From: G965222505 sp965222505
GTDB lineage: Bacteria; Bacteroidota; Rhodothermia; Rhodothermales; DATKEJ01
Length of the DNA stretch: 64,000 bases
Direction of reading: 5' to 3'
Assembly: GCA_965222505.1 (NCBI GenBank)
Contig: OZ244956.1
Coordinates: 744,001-808,000 of the forward strand
Part shown: in pieces, positions 8,213 to 17,473 of the stretch
Numbering within the stretch: position 1 is the first letter of the stretch
Layout: each line of letters begins with the position of its first letter
Made by a program: the position numbers and the translations under genes
Notes under the pieces: model-generated
Seen by the model: the letters and a program-made list of their open reading frames with translations, nothing else
Databases searched by the model: none
Told to the model about the DNA's origin: nothing

Positions 8213-10267
8213 TCAATTCAACTTCAGGTTTTGCAGGTACCGGCGCAATTCGGCATCCGCTTGCTGGTGCTGCTGTTGAAGCTGCTCGGCCCGATCCAGG
8301 AACCCTTCGATTTCAGTTTCCTGGTCATTCAGTTTTTTGAGCAAGCGGTCGTAGTACGCACTACCGGATTCAACCGTTTTCATGTTCTCCCGGATACGTT
8401 CCTGATCTGTCGTGATCTGCTTCCATTCCCGCTCTACCTGCTGCTGTTGCTGCTGAATCCGCACCAGGACCTGACGGCGAGTGATCACCTCTGCCAGCGC
8501 CTTGCGTACATCATCGGCGATGGCTCCATTGGTCTGGTAGGTCGTGAGCGTACGGACGTTGGCACTCACCAGGGCAATGCGTTGCAGTTGGGGCGCTTCT
8601 TCCTGCACGTTCAGGACCACCTGATCGCCTGCCGGAACGGCTACCTTGAAGCGGTAGTACCGGTCCGTTTTTTCCATCGGCTCCGGCGTGTCTACCAGTT
8701 TTGCGCTTGAACGGTACGGGTGCTCAACAACGATGGTCTTGTCCCGGTCGCCCTTGTTTTCCAGGGTGTATGCGCGGGTAAAGACTTGTTTGACACTCAA
8801 TTCCAGAATCCCGTCTACAATCTGGCCTTGCTGCACCTGGGTTGGTGTACCTGGCTGTTCGGTTTGCACCACCACATCCAGATCAACCGCGTAGCTCAAA
8901 AACCGTTCTTGATCCGGGGGCAGGTCTTCGATCTGGGCATCCCCGGCGTAACTGCCGTCGGCAAAGACCGTGATCGGCCCCTGCAATAAATGCTTGCCGC
9001 TGGTGTTTTTGAGCCGTGCCCCGTTTAGCGGATGCCGTGCCAACGCGGATTCATTGTACAGACTGACGCGCTCTACCTCCACCTCATCCGTCACAATCGG
9101 CAACATTGCAGAACGCTGGCGGGGCAAGGATACATCCTCTACCCGGTACTGAAACAACTCGCCCACCCGCTCTGCTTCTGCAACCGAGGCAACGCTCTCG
9201 GCAGGATCAAAAGCCACTGATTCTTCCATTGCAAAATCAGCCGGAGCCTGGGGCATCGGCGCAGGGGCACCGGCTGCCAATCGACTACGCCTTACACTTT
9301 GTTTGCGATTTGCGCGGTCGGCTTCTGGTTCGGGCGAGACGCCGTCGTCGTAGGCCTGGGGCCGCAGGCTGGAATAAAGTCTGGGTTTGACTTCCGGGCG
9401 GGTGACGTACAGCGGCTGGTACAGGTCTTGCCGGAACGAAATGGGCCGCCCGCTGACCAGTGCGAGGTTGACCTCGTTCCAGTCGTTATCGGTCTGATTT
9501 TCGACAATGGCCCACCCTTGCAAATATCCGCCGGTGCCGTCGTCTTCGGGCATGATGAGCCGGTAGCTGGTTTTCCAAACCGGCGTAGCCACCACATACC
9601 CGATGCGCACATCCCGCGAACCTGATCCCTGGAATTGAATGACCACCGGCTTTTTGTCCTGGTCTCGCGCCTGGGCCAACGCCGAGAGGGCCTGCTCGAA
9701 CTCGCGCTGTAAATCGGCGTCTTCGAGTTCAAGGGACTGAATACGATCCAGCCCCACGGCTTGAATCCTGCCCCCTGAGATAATGTTCAGGCTGTGCGTT
9801 CGGACCACCCGGCCCTCAGCGCCTGATACAATTTCTTCGCGCGTTTCGACGCCCAGGATCGTCCCCCGCATCTGCCGCCCCTGCGTGACCACCTGAACCG
9901 GTGCGCCCCGTAACTGGTTGAGCAGGTTGGGTAACGATGGATTGCCGGTCAGGTCCACCTGAAAACTGCGCAAGGTTTTGGACAACGGCTCTTTGGATGG
10001 ATAGACGATCGTCCCGATGCGCCCGCCCCCGAGGTCTTGTAAGACCAGGGATTTGAGGACATCGTTGATTTGCTCAGTCTTGAACCGTAATTCTGATTGG
10101 GCATTGCCTCGTACGGAGCCGGTATGTTCAAAATACCCCACCCCACTGCTGAACAACACCACCTTCCGAACCGGCACATCCGTTGTAGGTGCGGCGGATT
10201 GGCCTGCAGCCATCCCGACCACACAAAGCATGAGTACACCGGCAAATAGAAGTTGAAACATGGTCAT
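8213..10267 (-). CDS. DUF4139 domain-containing secreted protein
   Basis: The product is 684 residues. Residues 1 to about 22 are a signal peptide (FAGVLMLCVVGMAAGQS). The mature start VPVRKVVLFSSGVGYFEH and later WKTSYRLIMP, YNESALARHPLNGARLKNTS and DLDVVVQTEQ are typical of the DUF4139 family (mucoidy inhibitor A-like). Near residues 310-370 is a low-complexity, Pro/Ala-rich linker. The C-terminal 100 residues are a Gln-rich coiled coil (RIQQQQQQVEREWKQITTDQ). It is predicted to be periplasmic or outer-membrane associated; its biochemical role is not established for the family. ATG 10267 or the second ATG at 10261 would both give a signal peptide. The TesA-like esterase gene lies 33 bp upstream on the same strand, so a two-gene operon is likely. 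Confidence 0.85.
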   Translation of the reverse strand: MTMFQLLFAGVLMLCVVGMAAGQSAAPTTDVPVRKVVLFSSGVGYFEHTGSVRGNAQSELRFKTEQINDVLKSLVLQDLGGGRIGTIVYPSKEPLSKTLRSFQVDLTGNPSLPNLLNQLRGAPVQVVTQGRQMRGTILGVETREEIVSGAEGRVVRTHSLNIISGGRIQAVGLDRIQSLELEDADLQREFEQALSALAQARDQDKKPVVIQFQGSGSRDVRIGYVVATPVWKTSYRLIMPEDDGTGGYLQGWAIVENQTDNDWNEVNLALVSGRPISFRQDLYQPLYVTRPEVKPRLYSSLRPQAYDDGVSPEPEADRANRKQSVRRSRLAAGAPAPMPQAPADFAMEESVAFDPAESVASVAEAERVGELFQYRVEDVSLPRQRSAMLPIVTDEVEVERVSLYNESALARHPLNGARLKNTSGKHLLQGPITVFADGSYAGDAQIEDLPPDQERFLSYAVDLDVVVQTEQPGTPTQVQQGQIVDGILELSVKQVFTRAYTLENKGDRDKTIVVEHPYRSSAKLVDTPEPMEKTDRYYRFKVAVPAGDQVVLNVQEEAPQLQRIALVSANVRTLTTYQTNGAIADDVRKALAEVITRRQVLVRIQQQQQQVEREWKQITTDQERIRENMKTVESGSAYYDRLLKKLNDQETEIEGFLDRAEQLQQQHQQADAELRRYLQNLKLN

Positions 10268-10300
10268 CGTGTTTAATATGTGAATAGCGTCTACGCTGAA

Positions 10301-11011
10301 TTAAACGCCTGCCTCCAGCACAGGCTTGAGTACCCGCCACACGTTTTCGGCCAGGATGCGGTGGCCTTCGACGGTGGGATGAATACCATCGGGCAGATTT
10401 AAGCTGGGGTCTCCAGCAACCCCATCCAACAGAAATGGAATCAGGGCGGCCTCATTTTGCTGCGCGATGGTTGGAAAAATATCACTGAAGGCTTCGGTAT
10501 AGTCGGCCCCAAGGTTTGGTGGAATTTGCATCCCGGCCATCACCAGTTTAACCCTGGGGTTGGCGGCGCGGGCTTTGTCGAAGATGGCTTGCAGGTTCTT
10601 TCGGGTATCGTCTGTTGAAATACCCCGCAGACCATCGTTGGCCCCCAGTTCGAGGACAAAGACATCTGCCGGTTGTTGCAGCACCCAGTCGATGCGGCGC
10701 AAGCCACCGGCTGTGGTTTCCCCACTTAACCCGGCATTGACCACTTCAAACGCCCAACCCAGCGAATCAATTTTATCCTGGATCAGCGCTGGAAACGCCT
10801 GTGCAGGATCAAGCCCCAAACCGGCTGTAAGACTATTCCCAAAAAACAGGATGCGCCGTAAAGCCACCACCGGGGCTTTCGCCGGCGCAGACTCCGTAAC
10901 GACCGGTGCTTCTTCCACCACCGGTGCAGCGGTTTCCGATTGACAGCCAGACGTCAGTCCGAGAAAAATGAAGAAAGTCCCAAAGAGAACGAATCGAAAT
11001 GCCAGGTTCAT
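10301..11011 (-). CDS. tesA: TesA-like SGNH/GDSL esterase lipoprotein
   Basis: A 236-residue SGNH hydrolase with all four blocks: FFGNSLTAG (nucleophile Ser), GLSGETTAGG (Gly), LELGANDGLRG (Asn), and DGIHPTVEGH (Asp and His of the triad). The N-terminus MNLAFRFVLF...GLTSGCQSE has a lipobox with Cys at about residue 23, so the enzyme is likely a lipoprotein, unlike the soluble periplasmic E. coli TesA. It hydrolyses acyl esters or thioesters; the substrate is unknown. ATG at 11011 is chosen over a TTG 15 bp upstream. It is transcribed divergently from an ATPase/permease pair, the same arrangement as E. coli tesA-ybbA-ybbP, with a 139-bp shared regulatory gap. Confidence 0.88.
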   Translation of the reverse strand: MNLAFRFVLFGTFFIFLGLTSGCQSETAAPVVEEAPVVTESAPAKAPVVALRRILFFGNSLTAGLGLDPAQAFPALIQDKIDSLGWAFEVVNAGLSGETTAGGLRRIDWVLQQPADVFVLELGANDGLRGISTDDTRKNLQAIFDKARAANPRVKLVMAGMQIPPNLGADYTEAFSDIFPTIAQQNEAALIPFLLDGVAGDPSLNLPDGIHPTVEGHRILAENVWRVLKPVLEAGV

Positions 11012-11150
11012 ACGTAGTTGGTGCAAAATGGTCGATTTGTTAATCGAGGTAATATCGTCTCACGTCAGGAATAGTCAAATGGCAAGGGTCAACGGTATTA
11101 AACATGGATAGCAGACCATTAACATCAGCCCATAGACAATTTATCCCCCA

Positions 11151-11855
11151 ATGCCCGCCATTCTTCAGGTTCTGAACCTCACAAAAACGTACGCCAGCGG
11201 CAGCCGAAGCCTGACGGTGTTGCATGATGTTTCTTTCCAGATCGAGAAAGGTTCCACGTGTGCTATCGTTGGCCCTTCAGGAAGCGGTAAAACGACGCTG
11301 CTGGGCCTCTGTGCTGGACTCGACCGTCCCTCATCCGGTTCCGTCTTGCTCAACGGAATTCCCCTGGAAGCCCAGACGGAAGATGAGCGTGCCCGCTTGC
11401 GGAACCAGTATACCGGGTTCGTATTTCAGAATTTCCAGTTGATCCCCACCCTCACGGCCCTTGAAAATGTAATGGTACCCCTCGAATTACGTGGCGGTGG
11501 ACAGGCCCGAGACCATGCCCATACGCTTCTGGACCGCGTTGGCCTGGGCGACAGGCTGGACCATTATCCGATGCAACTCTCCGGTGGAGAACAACAGCGG
11601 GTGGCCCTGGCCCGTGCCTTCATCAACCAACCGGACATCCTGTTTGCCGATGAACCTACCGGCAACCTGGACACCGATACCGGGGAAGCCATCGAAGACC
11701 TGCTTTTCTCCCTCAACCGGGAGGCCGGTACCACCCTGGTGCTGGTCACACACGATCTTGAACTGGCCCGCCGCACCCAACGCGTGATTCGTTTGAAGGG
11801 AGGCACGGTGGCCTCCGATGAATGGATCGACAACACATCCCTCGCTACGGCTTAA
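11151..11855 (+). CDS. ybbA: LolD/YbbA-type ABC transporter ATP-binding protein
   Basis: A 234-residue ABC ATPase with Walker A GPSGSGKTT (about 41-49), Q-loop FQNFQLIP, signature LSGGEQQRVALARAF, Walker B ILFADEPTGNLD and switch His VTHD. It belongs to the MacB/LolD/FtsE class that drives mechanotransmission-type transporters, and its partner is the FtsX-type permease whose gene starts 10 bp after this stop. The neighbouring divergent TesA-like gene supports orthology with YbbA. The role of YbbAP-TesA is not fully settled; export or handling of hydrophobic compounds in the envelope has been proposed. ATG 11151 gives the standard N-terminus PAILQVLNLTKTYASG. Confidence 0.92.
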   Translation: MPAILQVLNLTKTYASGSRSLTVLHDVSFQIEKGSTCAIVGPSGSGKTTLLGLCAGLDRPSSGSVLLNGIPLEAQTEDERARLRNQYTGFVFQNFQLIPTLTALENVMVPLELRGGGQARDHAHTLLDRVGLGDRLDHYPMQLSGGEQQRVALARAFINQPDILFADEPTGNLDTDTGEAIEDLLFSLNREAGTTLVLVTHDLELARRTQRVIRLKGGTVASDEWIDNTSLATA

Positions 11856-11865
11856 GGAAATGTCC

Positions 11866-14430
11866 ATGCAAACCAACGGATCACCCAACCGCTCATGGAT
11901 CTGGAAGATGGCGTGGCGGGACAGCCGATTGAGCCGTCGCCGCCTGTTGCTGTATATCTCAGCCATGATCCTCGGGGTAGCCGCGCTCGTCGCCATCGAC
12001 GCTTTCCGGCAAAACCTCAAGGAAGCCGTCGACAGCCAATCCCGCGCCCTGCTCGGCGCCGACCTGTCGCTGGACAGCCGCCGGGCATTCGTCCCTGAAA
12101 CCGAGGCCCTGATCGACTCCCTGGGCGGTAGCCAGACGCGCCAGACCCGATTCTCGTCGATGGTCTATCTGCCACGCACCGAAGACACCCGCCTGGCCCA
12201 GATCCGCGCCCTGACAGGCCCATATCCATTCTATGGGACCTTCAACACCGACCCACCTTCCGCCGAAGCAACATACCTGAATGGTCCGTATGCCCTGGTG
12301 GAAGAGAGCCTGATGCTCCAGTTCAATATTCAATACGGGGATTCCATTCAGGTGGGCCGGAACCGATATGCGATCCTCGGTACCCTGAAACAGATTCCTG
12401 GGGAAGCAGCCTCTGCCGGTCTTTTTTCCGGTCCCCGTGTGTTCATTCCGGATGCCTACCTGGATCGTTCGTTGCTCAACACCGGCAGCCGGGTGAATTA
12501 TACTACCTTTTTCAAGTTTGACGACGGATATGATACAGAGCCGCTCTGGGATGCGCTGGAAGCCCACCGGGAGAAGTATCAGGTGGGTATGTCTACGGTA
12601 CGCTCAAGGAGTGAGGGCATTGGTCAGGCACTGGACAACCTCTACCGATTCCTGAGCCTCGTTGGGTTTATTGCGCTGTTGCTGGGCGGCATTGGGGTCG
12701 CCAGTGCGGTGCATGTGTACATCCGGCAAAAAACCGATACGGTCGCTACGTTGCGTTGCATTGGGGCCTCGACGCGGCAAGCCTTTACCATTTACCTGAT
12801 CCAGGCCGGTACGATGGGCATCATGGGGGCCGTCATTGGGGCCATCCTGGGGTTGGCGGTGCAGTTGCTCCTGCCCGGTGTGGTGCAGGATTTCCTGCCC
12901 GTCCAGGTTGATATTACCCCGCACTGGCCTGCGGTCGTGCAGGGGATCGGGATTGGCTTGCTGGTTGCGCTGGTCTTTGCCCTGTTACCTTTGCTCTCGA
13001 TTCGGAAGGTCTCCCCTTTACGGGCCTTGCGCGCTTCGTATGAAGCCACGGAAAACCAGGGGCGCGATCCCCTTCGGTGGGCACTGTATGGGCTGATGGC
13101 CGTGTTAGTCGTCGGCTTTGCCGTATACCAGACGGGACACATGGGGGTAGGCCTCGGATTTGCTGGTGGATTGGCCGTGGTCTTTGGATTGTTGTTTGCC
13201 GTGGCCAAAGGCATCACCTTTGCCATTCGCAAGTTTTTCCCATCCGGCTGGCCATACGTCTGGCGGCAAGGGTTGGCCAACTTGTACCGCCCCAACAACC
13301 AGACGGTGATTCTGATGTTGGCCCTCGGCCTGGGTACGTTTCTGGTAATGACCCTCTACCTCATACAGAACACCTTGCTGCAACAGGTGGCCAGCATTGA
13401 CCTGAAAGGCCAGGCCAATACCATTGTTTTCGATATTCAGGAGGATCAGCAAGCCGGGGTAACCCGCACCGTACAAGACCTGGGCCTTCCAATATTTGAA
13501 CAGACACCGATTGTAACCATGCGCCTGGCGAAAGTCGGGGACCGCACGACGGAGTCGCTTCGGGAAGACACCTCCTATACCCACGAAAGGTGGCCCCTGT
13601 TCAGGGAATACCGGTCCACCTTCCGGGATACCCTCACGAGCAGTGAAACGATTGTCTCCGGCACCTGGCACGGAGCTACGCCCTACGACCCGCGTGGCAA
13701 CGCACCTGCCCTCATCTCCATCGAAGAAGACATTGCGCAAGACCTCGGGGTTACCGTGGGCGATGAACTGACCTTCGACGTGCAAGGGTTGCCGATCCGC
13801 ACGCGCATCAGCAGCATTCGCCTATTGGACTGGCAACAGATGCGGTCGAATTTCTTTGTGGTCTTTCAACCGGGCGTTCTGGAACCCGCTCCCAAGTTTT
13901 ATGTCATGTCCACCCGGTCTGCAGGGGCAGAAGAAACGGCTGCATTACAGCGCGCCCTGGTCCAGAGCTACCCAAATGTATCGGTGATCGACGTGGACCT
14001 GATCCTGCGCACGGCCAACGACGTCCTGAGCAAGATCAGTTTTGTGATACAATTCATGGCCTTGTTTAGCATTTTTACGGGTTTGATCGTGTTAATCAGT
14101 GCAGTGGTTATCAGCCGGTTTCAGCGCATACGCGAAAGCGTTTTACTGCGGACGCTTGGCGCATCCAGCAAACAGGTGGTGCGCATCATGTTGGTCGAGT
14201 ACTTCCTACTTGGGACCCTTGCCACACTGACAGGCTTGCTGCTTGCCGTATTCGGCACCTGGGCCTTGGTCCGTTTTGTCTTTGAAATTCCCCTCACCTT
14301 CTCGCCCCCGGCCCTCCCAATCCTGATGGCCTTTGCCTTGGTCACGGGTCTGACCATGCTGATCGGATTCTTCAACAGCCGAGGCACGTACAACCGGCCC
14401 CCACTGGAAGTCCTCCGCACGGAAGCCTGA
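11866..14430 (+). CDS. ybbP: YbbP-like FtsX-family ABC transporter permease
   Basis: An 854-residue inner-membrane permease with one N-terminal membrane segment (LLLYISAMILGVAALVAIDA), a periplasmic domain, and two FtsX-type four-helix units. The first is near residues 255-420 (FLSLVGFIALLLGGIGVASA), with further segments near 405-450. The second is at the C-terminus (FIQFMALFSIFTGLIVLISA onward). A second large periplasmic domain lies between. This duplicated layout is the YbbP architecture. The start is decided by AAGGA at 11854-11858, which lies 7 bp before ATG 11866; the ATG at 11860 would overlap it. The SD sequence itself overlaps the stop of the ATPase gene, so the two are translationally linked. 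An inverted repeat follows the stop and may serve as terminator. Confidence 0.9.
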   Translation: MQTNGSPNRSWIWKMAWRDSRLSRRRLLLYISAMILGVAALVAIDAFRQNLKEAVDSQSRALLGADLSLDSRRAFVPETEALIDSLGGSQTRQTRFSSMVYLPRTEDTRLAQIRALTGPYPFYGTFNTDPPSAEATYLNGPYALVEESLMLQFNIQYGDSIQVGRNRYAILGTLKQIPGEAASAGLFSGPRVFIPDAYLDRSLLNTGSRVNYTTFFKFDDGYDTEPLWDALEAHREKYQVGMSTVRSRSEGIGQALDNLYRFLSLVGFIALLLGGIGVASAVHVYIRQKTDTVATLRCIGASTRQAFTIYLIQAGTMGIMGAVIGAILGLAVQLLLPGVVQDFLPVQVDITPHWPAVVQGIGIGLLVALVFALLPLLSIRKVSPLRALRASYEATENQGRDPLRWALYGLMAVLVVGFAVYQTGHMGVGLGFAGGLAVVFGLLFAVAKGITFAIRKFFPSGWPYVWRQGLANLYRPNNQTVILMLALGLGTFLVMTLYLIQNTLLQQVASIDLKGQANTIVFDIQEDQQAGVTRTVQDLGLPIFEQTPIVTMRLAKVGDRTTESLREDTSYTHERWPLFREYRSTFRDTLTSSETIVSGTWHGATPYDPRGNAPALISIEEDIAQDLGVTVGDELTFDVQGLPIRTRISSIRLLDWQQMRSNFFVVFQPGVLEPAPKFYVMSTRSAGAEETAALQRALVQSYPNVSVIDVDLILRTANDVLSKISFVIQFMALFSIFTGLIVLISAVVISRFQRIRESVLLRTLGASSKQVVRIMLVEYFLLGTLATLTGLLLAVFGTWALVRFVFEIPLTFSPPALPILMAFALVTGLTMLIGFFNSRGTYNRPPLEVLRTEA

Positions 14431-14433
14431 TCC

Positions 14434-14482
14434 TTGGTGATTGGGAGTATAAAATGATCAATCATCAATGCCCAATCACCAA
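14434..14482. repeat. inverted repeat with 7-bp phasing, possible terminator
   Basis: TTGGTGATTGGG (14434-14445) and CCCAATCACCAA (14471-14482) are perfect 12-bp inverted arms around a 25-nt loop. The loop and right arm have 7-bp phasing: AATGATC, AATCATC, AATGCCC, AATCACC. It begins 3 bp after the permease stop. There is no T-run, so termination is uncertain. It belongs with the other heptamer-phased elements in this window. Confidence 0.6.
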
Positions 14483-14590
14483 TACGAAATAAAGATTCGT
14501 TTTGCGCGGTCTAATGGGAAAGGCTATTTTAGCCCTTGCTGTTCTCTACCTTGGCAAGCATGCCCAATTCAGAACCAAACGAACGTATTT

Positions 14591-16891
14591 ATGTCTGCCC
14601 TATTCCGAAGCCTGCTCCTGGCAGGTCTTTTCCTCTGCGCACTCCAGGCTCAGGCCCAAGACATCAACACCTTGACCTATCAAGCCTTGCTCACCGACGC
14701 CAACGGCCAGGCCGTTACCGACGGGGAGTATAACATCTCCTTCCGCATCTATGACCAGGCAACCGGGGGTGCAGCCCTGTGGACTGAAGCCCAGCGGCTG
14801 GAAACCGTAAACGGCGTGTTCAGCGCTACCTTGGGACGTATCAATCCCCTGGATCTCCCGTTCGACGAACCGTACTTCCTCGGAGTAACCCTCAGTGGTT
14901 CGACCGAATTGCTGCCCCGCACCACCCTGACGGCCTCAGCCTACAGCTTCCGCGCCGAATCTGTGGTGGATGCAGCCATCGGCGCCGAGCAATTGGCCGA
15001 TGATGCCGTAACCTCCGCCAAAATCGCCGACAATGCGGTGACCACAGCACAGTTGGCGGACAATGCCGTAACCACAGCACAGTTGGCGGACAATGCCGTA
15101 ACCACAGCACAGTTGGCGGACAATGCCGTAACCGCAGCGCAGATTGCCGCTGGGGCCATCACCAGCCAAAAACTGGCAAACGGCGCGGTCTCGACCAACA
15201 AACTGGCGACTTCAGGGGCTAGAAACGGCCAGGCCCTGATCTTCAACAACAACACAGTCTCGTGGGGTACCCCTTCCGGTAGCGGTGTGATTAGCAGCGT
15301 TGTAGCCGGCGAGGGACTAGATGGCGGGGGTACATCGGGGCAAGTCACCCTCAGCGTAGAAGATGGAGGGATTGATGCCAGCAAGCTCGCGAACAATGCC
15401 GTCACCAACGCCAAAATTGCAAATGAAGCCATTACCCCGGCCAAACTCAGCCCCTCGGGTGCGTCCAATGGAGAATCGTTGATATTTAATGGCTCCAGTG
15501 TGGATTGGGGAGCCCCCAGCGTTGACATACCGGCTGGCTCGATCACAGCCACCCAGCTCGCGAACAATGCCGTCACCAATGCCAAAATTGCAAATGAAGC
15601 CATCTCGGCCATCAAGATAGCCAGTGCGAGCGTTACGACGGATAAACTGGCAAACGAATCAGTTACAACGAGCAAAATTTCGACGGCCGGGGCATCAGAC
15701 AAACAGGTCATCACTTTTGACGGGTCTAGCGTTACATGGAATGACGTCACGCCCATAATTGCACCTGGATCGATCACCACAGCAGCATTAGCCGCCAACG
15801 CCGTGACCTCTGCGAAACTGGCCCCCGGCGCCGTGGGTACTGCAGACCTTGCTAATAATGCCGTGACCTCCGCCAAAATTGACAATGGCGCCGTCTCTAC
15901 AGTGGACCTAGCCAACAATGCCGTGACCTCAACGAAACTCAGCGGCTCAGGAGCATCCTTAAATCAGGTATTGACTTTCGATGGATCCAGCGTAGTCTGG
16001 GCCAGCCCCGGCCTGTCGTTGCCGGACGGCTCGGTGACCACTGCTAAAATTGCAGATGGGGCCGTAACCACAGCTAAAGTGGCGGACAATGCCATTACCA
16101 GCGCCAAAATCGGTACCGGTGCCGTAACCAACGTCAAACTGGCGGGCAATGCCGTGGGCACCAACAACATGCTGGACGGGGCCGTAACCGGCGCTAAAAT
16201 TGCTGCCAGCGCCGTGGGTACCGCTGCCATCACAGATGCAGCCGTGACCACGGCCAAACTTGCTGCGGGGGCTGTAGGTACGGCTGCCATTTCAAACGAC
16301 GTGGTGACCCTTCCCAAAATCAACATCGCCGGGAGTGCTGAAGGGGATGTGCCCAAAATCGTGGGTGGTGTACTCTCCTGGGCCCCGCCCACGGCTGATC
16401 CAATCGGCATACGGCGTGAAGACGGTACCATTGTCCTGGACGGCGATGTGAGCGTGACCGGCAACTTGGCCAAAGGCGCGGGGAGTTTTCGGATTGATCA
16501 CCCCCTCGATCCACAAAACCAATACCTCTACCACAGCTTCGTTGAAAGCTCGGACATGATGAACATCTACAACGGCAATGTCCTCCTGGACCAGGACGGT
16601 GAAGCGGTTGTAGAACTCCCGGAATGGTTCGAGGCACTCAATGAAGACTTCCGTTACCAACTGACGGCCATTGGGGGGTTTGCGCCTGTGTACATCGCCG
16701 AGGAAATCAACCAGAACCGGTTCAAGATCGCGGGTGGTACGCCGGGCATGAAAATCTCCTGGCAAGTCACTGGCGTACGCCATGACCCCTACGCCAAACA
16801 ACATCGTATCGAAGTTGAGCAAATGAAGCCCGCACAAGAACGGGGTTCCTACGTGCATCCTGATGCCTATAACCAGACGGAGAAGCAATGA
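14591..16891 (+). CDS. secreted degenerate-repeat protein with fibre-like repeats
   Basis: The product is 766 residues. Residues 1 to about 21 are a signal peptide (LLLAGLFLCALQAQAQD). About 25-115 form a beta-domain (YQALLTDANGQAVTDGEYNI), followed by some 450 residues of short repeats of the type LADNAVTTAQL/IANEAISAIKI, roughly 10 residues each. These are interrupted by GxSxWxxP-like units (FDGSSVTWNDV). A conserved C-terminal domain (GSFRIDHPLDPQNQYLYHSF; MNIYNGNVLLD; WQVTGVRHDPYAKQHRIEVE) is known from large environmental surface proteins. The repeats suggest a fibrous, possibly trimeric surface structure. ATG 14591 is chosen because it directly precedes the signal peptide; the frame opens earlier at 14468, inside the upstream inverted repeat. 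Its stop overlaps the next gene as ATGA, so the two are translationally coupled. Confidence 0.8.
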   Translation: MSALFRSLLLAGLFLCALQAQAQDINTLTYQALLTDANGQAVTDGEYNISFRIYDQATGGAALWTEAQRLETVNGVFSATLGRINPLDLPFDEPYFLGVTLSGSTELLPRTTLTASAYSFRAESVVDAAIGAEQLADDAVTSAKIADNAVTTAQLADNAVTTAQLADNAVTTAQLADNAVTAAQIAAGAITSQKLANGAVSTNKLATSGARNGQALIFNNNTVSWGTPSGSGVISSVVAGEGLDGGGTSGQVTLSVEDGGIDASKLANNAVTNAKIANEAITPAKLSPSGASNGESLIFNGSSVDWGAPSVDIPAGSITATQLANNAVTNAKIANEAISAIKIASASVTTDKLANESVTTSKISTAGASDKQVITFDGSSVTWNDVTPIIAPGSITTAALAANAVTSAKLAPGAVGTADLANNAVTSAKIDNGAVSTVDLANNAVTSTKLSGSGASLNQVLTFDGSSVVWASPGLSLPDGSVTTAKIADGAVTTAKVADNAITSAKIGTGAVTNVKLAGNAVGTNNMLDGAVTGAKIAASAVGTAAITDAAVTTAKLAAGAVGTAAISNDVVTLPKINIAGSAEGDVPKIVGGVLSWAPPTADPIGIRREDGTIVLDGDVSVTGNLAKGAGSFRIDHPLDPQNQYLYHSFVESSDMMNIYNGNVLLDQDGEAVVELPEWFEALNEDFRYQLTAIGGFAPVYIAEEINQNRFKIAGGTPGMKISWQVTGVRHDPYAKQHRIEVEQMKPAQERGSYVHPDAYNQTEKQ
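15029..15148 (+). repeat. 30-bp tandem repeat inside the fibre-like gene
   Basis: Four consecutive 30-bp units occur. Units two and three (15059-15088 and 15089-15118) are identical, the first differs at two bases and the fourth is more diverged. Each encodes DNAVTTAQLA. Identity at the DNA level suggests recent slippage and possible length variation. Confidence 0.85.
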
Positions 16892-17463
16892 ATCGGTATT
16901 TACATCACAGCATGTGGGTGCTGTTGCTGCCGGTACTGTTGGTCTTCCCCCACAGAACAGTTCAGGCACAGATTACCATGTCCGTATCCTCCTTTTCGAG
17001 CGGAACCCAACTGGCCACAACCTCGGACAATCGCCTGTTCGGCACGCTTGGTCAATCCTTGATGGGCTTAACCACCAATGCCGATAATTACATGGGGGGC
17101 GGTTTTTGGCTGGCCTTACAACCCGAGTTGCCGGCCACGGTCGATGTAGAATCCGATGAAGCGGACATTCCCGAAGTGTATCAACTGGATGCAAATTACC
17201 CCAACCCATTTGTACCAGCAGCTGGCCCCCCAACCCGGATTCGGTTTGGGCTACCCGAACCCACACAGCTGCACCTTGGGGTATATAACATGCTGGGCCA
17301 GGAGGTAGCCACCCTCGTCCAGGCTCAACAACCGGCGGGTTGGTTTATCGTAACCTGGGATGGGCGCGACGGCCAGGGATCACCGGTAGCTTCCGGTTTG
17401 TACCTGTATCAACTTCGCTCGGAAGCGTTTACCGCCACCCGTAAACTGATGCTCATCCGATAA
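16888..17463 (+). CDS. secreted protein with C-terminal type IX-like sorting domain
   Basis: A 191-residue protein. It has an N-terminal signal peptide (MWVLLLPVLLVFPHRTVQAQ). A short middle section includes LATTSDNRLFGTLGQSLMG and a YMGGGFWLA motif. A C-terminal domain of about 85 residues begins LDANYPNPFVP and ends SGLYLYQLRSEAFTATRKLMLIR-like, matching the FlgD-like / T9SS type A sorting domain, where the Y-P-N-P-F turn and terminal K-x-x-x-x-R strand are conserved. It probably depends on the T9SS for export or anchoring. ATG 16888 overlaps the stop of the upstream repeat protein (ATGA), so both are made from one message and may form one surface structure. Confidence 0.82.
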   Translation: MNRYLHHSMWVLLLPVLLVFPHRTVQAQITMSVSSFSSGTQLATTSDNRLFGTLGQSLMGLTTNADNYMGGGFWLALQPELPATVDVESDEADIPEVYQLDANYPNPFVPAAGPPTRIRFGLPEPTQLHLGVYNMLGQEVATLVQAQQPAGWFIVTWDGRDGQGSPVASGLYLYQLRSEAFTATRKLMLIR

Positions 17464-17473
17464 CCACTTACGC

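Noticed and set aside
15029..15148. Possible CRISPR array
   Set aside because: The 30-bp units are contiguous without spacers and lie in frame inside a repeat-protein gene.
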